A stretch of DNA of 8,570 nucleotides from a bacterium (GTDB lineage: Bacteria; Actinomycetota; Thermoleophilia; Solirubrobacterales; 70-9), in the NCBI GenBank assembly GCA_002919115.1, contig PKER01000373.1, forward strand, positions 1 to 8,570. The letters are read 5' to 3'. Positions 5,783 to 8,570 of this stretch are shown piece by piece. Position 1 is the first letter of the stretch. Each line of letters opens with the position of its first letter. A model generated the notes under the pieces. It did not search any database, had not been told where the DNA came from, and saw nothing but the letters and a program-made list of their open reading frames with translations. The translations under genes and the position numbers were made by a program.

Positions 5783-5803
5783 GCCCCCGGCGCCGCCGGG
5801 GGC
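5783..5803. terminator. Perfect 9-bp GC hairpin after cysE
   Basis: GCCCCCGGC (5783-5791) pairs perfectly with GCCGGGGGC (5795-5803) across a 3-base loop, beginning three bases after the cysE stop. A short A-run precedes it, but no T-tract follows it on the plus strand. It probably ends or attenuates cys operon transcription ahead of pcrA; efficiency without a U-tract is uncertain. Confidence 0.6.
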
Positions 5804-5808
5804 CCATC

Positions 5809-5814
5809 TATCCT
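5809..5814 (+). promoter_or_regulatory. Possible -10 element for pcrA (leaderless)
   Basis: TATCCT ends seven bases before the GTG start of pcrA, so the transcript could begin at the G of GTG. No Shine-Dalgarno site is present. The expected -35 position falls inside the hairpin at 5783-5803 and has no consensus match. Confidence 0.4.
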
Positions 5815-5821
5815 CGGTCAG

Positions 5822-8080
5822 GTGACCACGGAGGCCTCCTATGGCGCTGCCCTGACCCCTGGCGCCGACGCGATCGAGCGCCTGCTGGCCGACCTCAATC
5901 CCCCGCAGCGCAAGGCCGTGGAGCACGGCGGCGGGCCGCTGCTCGTGATCGCCGGCGCGGGCTCGGGCAAGACCCGCGTGCTCACCCGCCGGGTCGCGTA
6001 CCTGGTCGCCACCGGCCTCGCCAAGCCGTCGGAGATCCTCGCGATCACCTTCACCAACAAGGCGGCCGACGAGATGCGCTCGCGCGTGGAGGAGCTGGTC
6101 GGCGGCGTCTCGCGGCTGATGTGGGTGATGACCTTCCACTCGGCCTGCGCGCGGATCCTGCGCGCGAACGCCGAGCGCCTCGGCTACAAGCGGTCGTTCA
6201 CCATCTACGACGAGTCGGACTCGCTGCGCATGATCAAGCGCTGCATGGCCGACGCCGACGTCGACCCGAAGCGCTTCACCCCGCGCTCGGTGCGCGCGCA
6301 GATCTCCGCCGCGAAGAACCAGCTCATCGACGCCACCGACTTCCGCGAGCGCCAGGGCTCCTTCTACGAGGAGAAGGTCGCCGACGTCTACGAGCTCTAC
6401 GAGCGGCGGATGGTCGCCGCGAGCGCGATGGACTTCGACGACCTGCTCGTGCGCACGGTCAACCTCATGGAGCTCTTCGAGGACGTGCGCGAGCGCTACC
6501 GCCGGCAGTTCCGCTGGATCCTGGTCGACGAGTACCAGGACACAAACCACGCCCAGTACCGGCTCCTGCAGCTGCTCGCCGGCGAGGAGCGCAACATCAC
6601 GGTCGTCGGCGACGACGCGCAGAGCATCTACAGCTTCCGGTCGGCCGACGTGCGCAACATCCTCGAGTTCGAGCGCGACTTCGCGGGCGCCGAGGTGATC
6701 AAGCTCGAGCAGAACTACCGCTCGACCGGCACGATCCTCGACGCGGCCAACGCGCTGATCGCCCACAACCCCGAGCAGAAGCCCAAGCGGCTGTGGACCG
6801 ACGCGGGCCGCGGCGAGCCCCTGACGATCGCCGAGCTCGACGACGAGCACGCGGAGGCGCGCTACGTCGCCGGCGAGATCGAGCGGCTGATCTCCGACGA
6901 GGGGTACGCGCGCGAGGAGGTCGCGGTCTTCTACCGGATGAACGCGCAGAGCCGCGTGCTCGAGGACACGCTCGTGCGCTACGAGGTGCCCTACCAGGTC
7001 ATCGGCGGCACCAAGTTCTACGACCGCGCCGAGATCAAGGACGCGATCGCCTACCTCTCGCTGCTCGTCAACCCCGCCGACGCGATGTCGTTCGCGCGCG
7101 TCGTCAACTCGCCGCGCCGCGGCATCGGCCAGCAGACCCAGGCGCGGATCCTCTCGCACGCGAACACGACCGGCGAGGACGTGTGGGACGTGATGTCGCG
7201 GCCTGAGCAGGTGCCCGGCTTGGGCACCGCCGCCGTGAAGGCGGTCTCGCGCTTCGCGGAGACCATGGCCGGGCTGCGCGAGCGCGCCGAGGACGGCTCG
7301 GTGGCGCGCATCCTCGAGGCCGTGCTGCACGAGACCGGCTACATCGAGGCGCTCGAGGCCGAGCGCACGCTGGAGGCCGAGGGCAGGATCGAGAACCTGC
7401 AGGAGCTCGTCGGCGTGGCCGAGGAGTTCGACGCCAACCGCGCCGTCGAGGGCGACCAGGACCAGACGCCGCTCGAGGAGTTCCTGGCGCGGATCTCGCT
7501 CTACACCGACCAGGACACGCTGCGCGAGGACGAGAGCCTCATCACCCTGATGACGCTCCACAACGCCAAGGGCCTGGAGTTCGAGGTGGTCTTCATGATC
7601 GGCTGCGAGGAGGGCCTGTTCCCGCACTCGCGCTCGGTCGAGGAGGGCAACCTCGACGAGGAGCGCCGCCTCTGCTACGTCGGCATCACCCGCGCCCGCA
7701 AGCGCCTCTACATGACGTGCGCGCGGCGGCGCATGATCCACGGCGCGGGCGGCTGGAGCGTTCCCTCGCGCTTCCTCGGCGAGATCCCGTCCGAGCTCGT
7801 CGACCACCACGACGCCACCACGCGCACCGGCTGGCGCAGCGCCCGCGACGAGGTGCTCGGCGGGATGCGCTCCGGCGGGGGCATCCAGCCGCCGCCGCGC
7901 AAGCAGCCCAGGGCGCCCGAGGTCGCCTTCCAGGTGGGCGACGACGTCGTGCACGCCACCTTCGGCGAGGGCGTCGTCACCGGTGTCGAGCCGGACAACG
8001 TCATCGTGGTGCGCTTCCGCGGCGGCCAGGGCGAGCGCAAGCTGATGGCAGACTACGCGCCGCTCAAGAAGGTCTCGTAG
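5822..8080 (+). CDS. pcrA: ATP-dependent 3'-5' DNA helicase, UvrD/Rep family
   Basis: A superfamily 1A helicase that unwinds DNA 3' to 5' in nucleotide-excision and mismatch-type repair, and clears replication forks. The 752-residue length is normal for PcrA/UvrD. Motifs run in order: Q motif LNPPQR (25-30); Walker A AGAGSGKT (44-51, Lys50); motif Ia ITFTNKAADEM; motif II DEYQD (236-240); motif III GDDAQSIYSFR (263-273); motif IV QNYRST (297-302); motif V TLHNAKGLEF (578-587); motif VI VGITRARKR (620-628). The last 50 residues or so (from Phe703: FQVGDDVVHATFGEGVVTGV) are the Tudor-like C-terminal domain that in PcrA contacts RNA polymerase. The GTG start at 5822 was chosen because it follows the cysE hairpin and a plausible -10 at leaderless spacing. 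The start remains the least certain point. folD follows after three bases, so the two are probably co-transcribed. Confidence 0.96.
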   Translation: MTTEASYGAALTPGADAIERLLADLNPPQRKAVEHGGGPLLVIAGAGSGKTRVLTRRVAYLVATGLAKPSEILAITFTNKAADEMRSRVEELVGGVSRLMWVMTFHSACARILRANAERLGYKRSFTIYDESDSLRMIKRCMADADVDPKRFTPRSVRAQISAAKNQLIDATDFRERQGSFYEEKVADVYELYERRMVAASAMDFDDLLVRTVNLMELFEDVRERYRRQFRWILVDEYQDTNHAQYRLLQLLAGEERNITVVGDDAQSIYSFRSADVRNILEFERDFAGAEVIKLEQNYRSTGTILDAANALIAHNPEQKPKRLWTDAGRGEPLTIAELDDEHAEARYVAGEIERLISDEGYAREEVAVFYRMNAQSRVLEDTLVRYEVPYQVIGGTKFYDRAEIKDAIAYLSLLVNPADAMSFARVVNSPRRGIGQQTQARILSHANTTGEDVWDVMSRPEQVPGLGTAAVKAVSRFAETMAGLRERAEDGSVARILEAVLHETGYIEALEAERTLEAEGRIENLQELVGVAEEFDANRAVEGDQDQTPLEEFLARISLYTDQDTLREDESLITLMTLHNAKGLEFEVVFMIGCEEGLFPHSRSVEEGNLDEERRLCYVGITRARKRLYMTCARRRMIHGAGGWSVPSRFLGEIPSELVDHHDATTRTGWRSARDEVLGGMRSGGGIQPPPRKQPRAPEVAFQVGDDVVHATFGEGVVTGVEPDNVIVVRFRGGQGERKLMADYAPLKKVS

Positions 8081-8083
8081 GAC

Positions 8084-8570
8084 GTGGCAGCTCAGATCAT
8101 CGACGGCAAGGCGGTCGCCGCCGAGGTGCGCGCCGGGGTGGCGCGTGAGGTCGAGGCGTTCCGCTCGGAGACGGGGCAGACCCCGGGGCTCGCGACCGTG
8201 CTGGTCGGCGACGACCCGGCCTCGCACGTGTACGTCGGCAACAAGATCCGCGCCTGCGAGGAAGTCGGCATCCGCTCGATCCACCACCACCTGGGCGAGG
8301 GCACGCCGCAGGACGAGCTGATCGACCTCGTGCGCGAGCTCGGCGAGGACGACTCGGTCGACGGGATCCTGGTGCAGATGCCCGTGCCCGAGCACATCGA
8401 CCCCGACGAGGTGGTCGCCGCGATCGCCCCGGAGAAGGACGTCGACGGCCTCACCGCAACGAACGCGGGCCTGCTGGCCCAGGGGCGGCCAGGGCTCGTG
8501 CCCTGTACGCCGCAGGGCGTGATGGAGCTCCTGCGGGTCGCGGGCACCGAGGTCGAGGGCAAGCGCGCCG
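8084..8570 (+). CDS. folD: Methylenetetrahydrofolate dehydrogenase/cyclohydrolase, N-terminal part (runs off right edge)
   Basis: Bifunctional enzyme that oxidises 5,10-methylene-THF with NADP+ and hydrolyses 5,10-methenyl-THF to 10-formyl-THF, supplying one-carbon units for purines and formyl-methionine. It reads from GTG 8084 to the edge: 162 codons of about 285. The N-terminal catalytic domain is clear: AAQIIDGKAVA, LATVLVGDDPASHVYVGNKIRACEEVGI with Lys54 at the position of the catalytic Lys of E. coli FolD, VDGILVQMPVPEHI, and EKDVDGL...NAGLL...PCTPQGVMELL. The motif usually read DG(L/F)HP is DGLTA here. This may be a lineage trait, because the remaining site residues (Lys54, Gln in LVQMP, DVDG) are kept. 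The Rossmann NADP domain is beyond the window. The gene begins three bases after the pcrA stop; a purine-rich stretch at the end of pcrA may serve as the ribosome binding site. Confidence 0.95.
   Translation, partial: MAAQIIDGKAVAAEVRAGVAREVEAFRSETGQTPGLATVLVGDDPASHVYVGNKIRACEEVGIRSIHHHLGEGTPQDELIDLVRELGEDDSVDGILVQMPVPEHIDPDEVVAAIAPEKDVDGLTATNAGLLAQGRPGLVPCTPQGVMELLRVAGTEVEGKRA

Noticed and set aside
5009..8395. A 1128-codon open frame on the minus strand across cysE, pcrA and folD
   Set aside because: It is the antisense shadow of three well-identified genes in GC-rich DNA; the translation is rich in His, Arg, Ala and Leu and has no recognisable domain.
1..8570. CRISPR array, tRNA, phage or defence-island genes
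   Set aside because: No regularly spaced repeats, cloverleaf-like segments or recognisable phage/defence proteins were seen on either strand.

Overview
The window looks like a composite of DNA from at least two, probably three, sources. Positions 1 to about 2040 look proteobacterial, most likely gammaproteobacterial: guaB and xseA are divergent, as in E. coli, and the proteins read like that group. Positions from about 2360 to the end have very GC-rich codon use, several GTG/TTG starts, two starts placed for leaderless transcripts, and actinobacterial-style proteins (perhaps Thermoleophilia-like). Between them, about 2023-2372 holds a piece of a dipeptide/oligopeptide-type ABC transporter locus on the minus strand. 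At both joins an open gene is cut in mid-frame, with no insertion sequence, integrase or attachment site. Each join falls in a short GC-rich stretch that reads sensibly for both neighbours. A metagenome assembly misjoin is the simplest explanation.

Layout: the guaB 5' part (minus, runs off the left edge); an intergenic region with a good guaB promoter; xseA (plus), broken near codon 332; the C-terminus of an ABC permease and the first codons of its ATPase partner (both minus); the C-terminal part of an HDOD-LuxR regulator (plus); a convergent NarL/FixJ-type response regulator with a degenerate receiver (minus, TTG start); then, divergent from it, a plus-strand run of a CymR-like Rrf2 regulator, cysK, cysE, pcrA and folD (runs off the right edge).

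The most coherent biology is the Rrf2-cysK-cysE cluster. CysE makes O-acetylserine, CysK turns it into cysteine, and the Rrf2 protein, which has no cysteines, resembles CymR, the Firmicutes repressor that uses CysK as its sensor partner. The Rrf2 protein ends in Tyr-Ile, while CysE lacks a C-terminal Ile, so CysK may be wired to the regulator rather than to CysE. pcrA (DNA repair helicase) and folD (one-carbon metabolism) are housekeeping genes.

I see no tRNA, rRNA, CRISPR array, transposase, phage gene or obvious new multi-gene defence system. No gene-free stretch exceeds about 120 bases.
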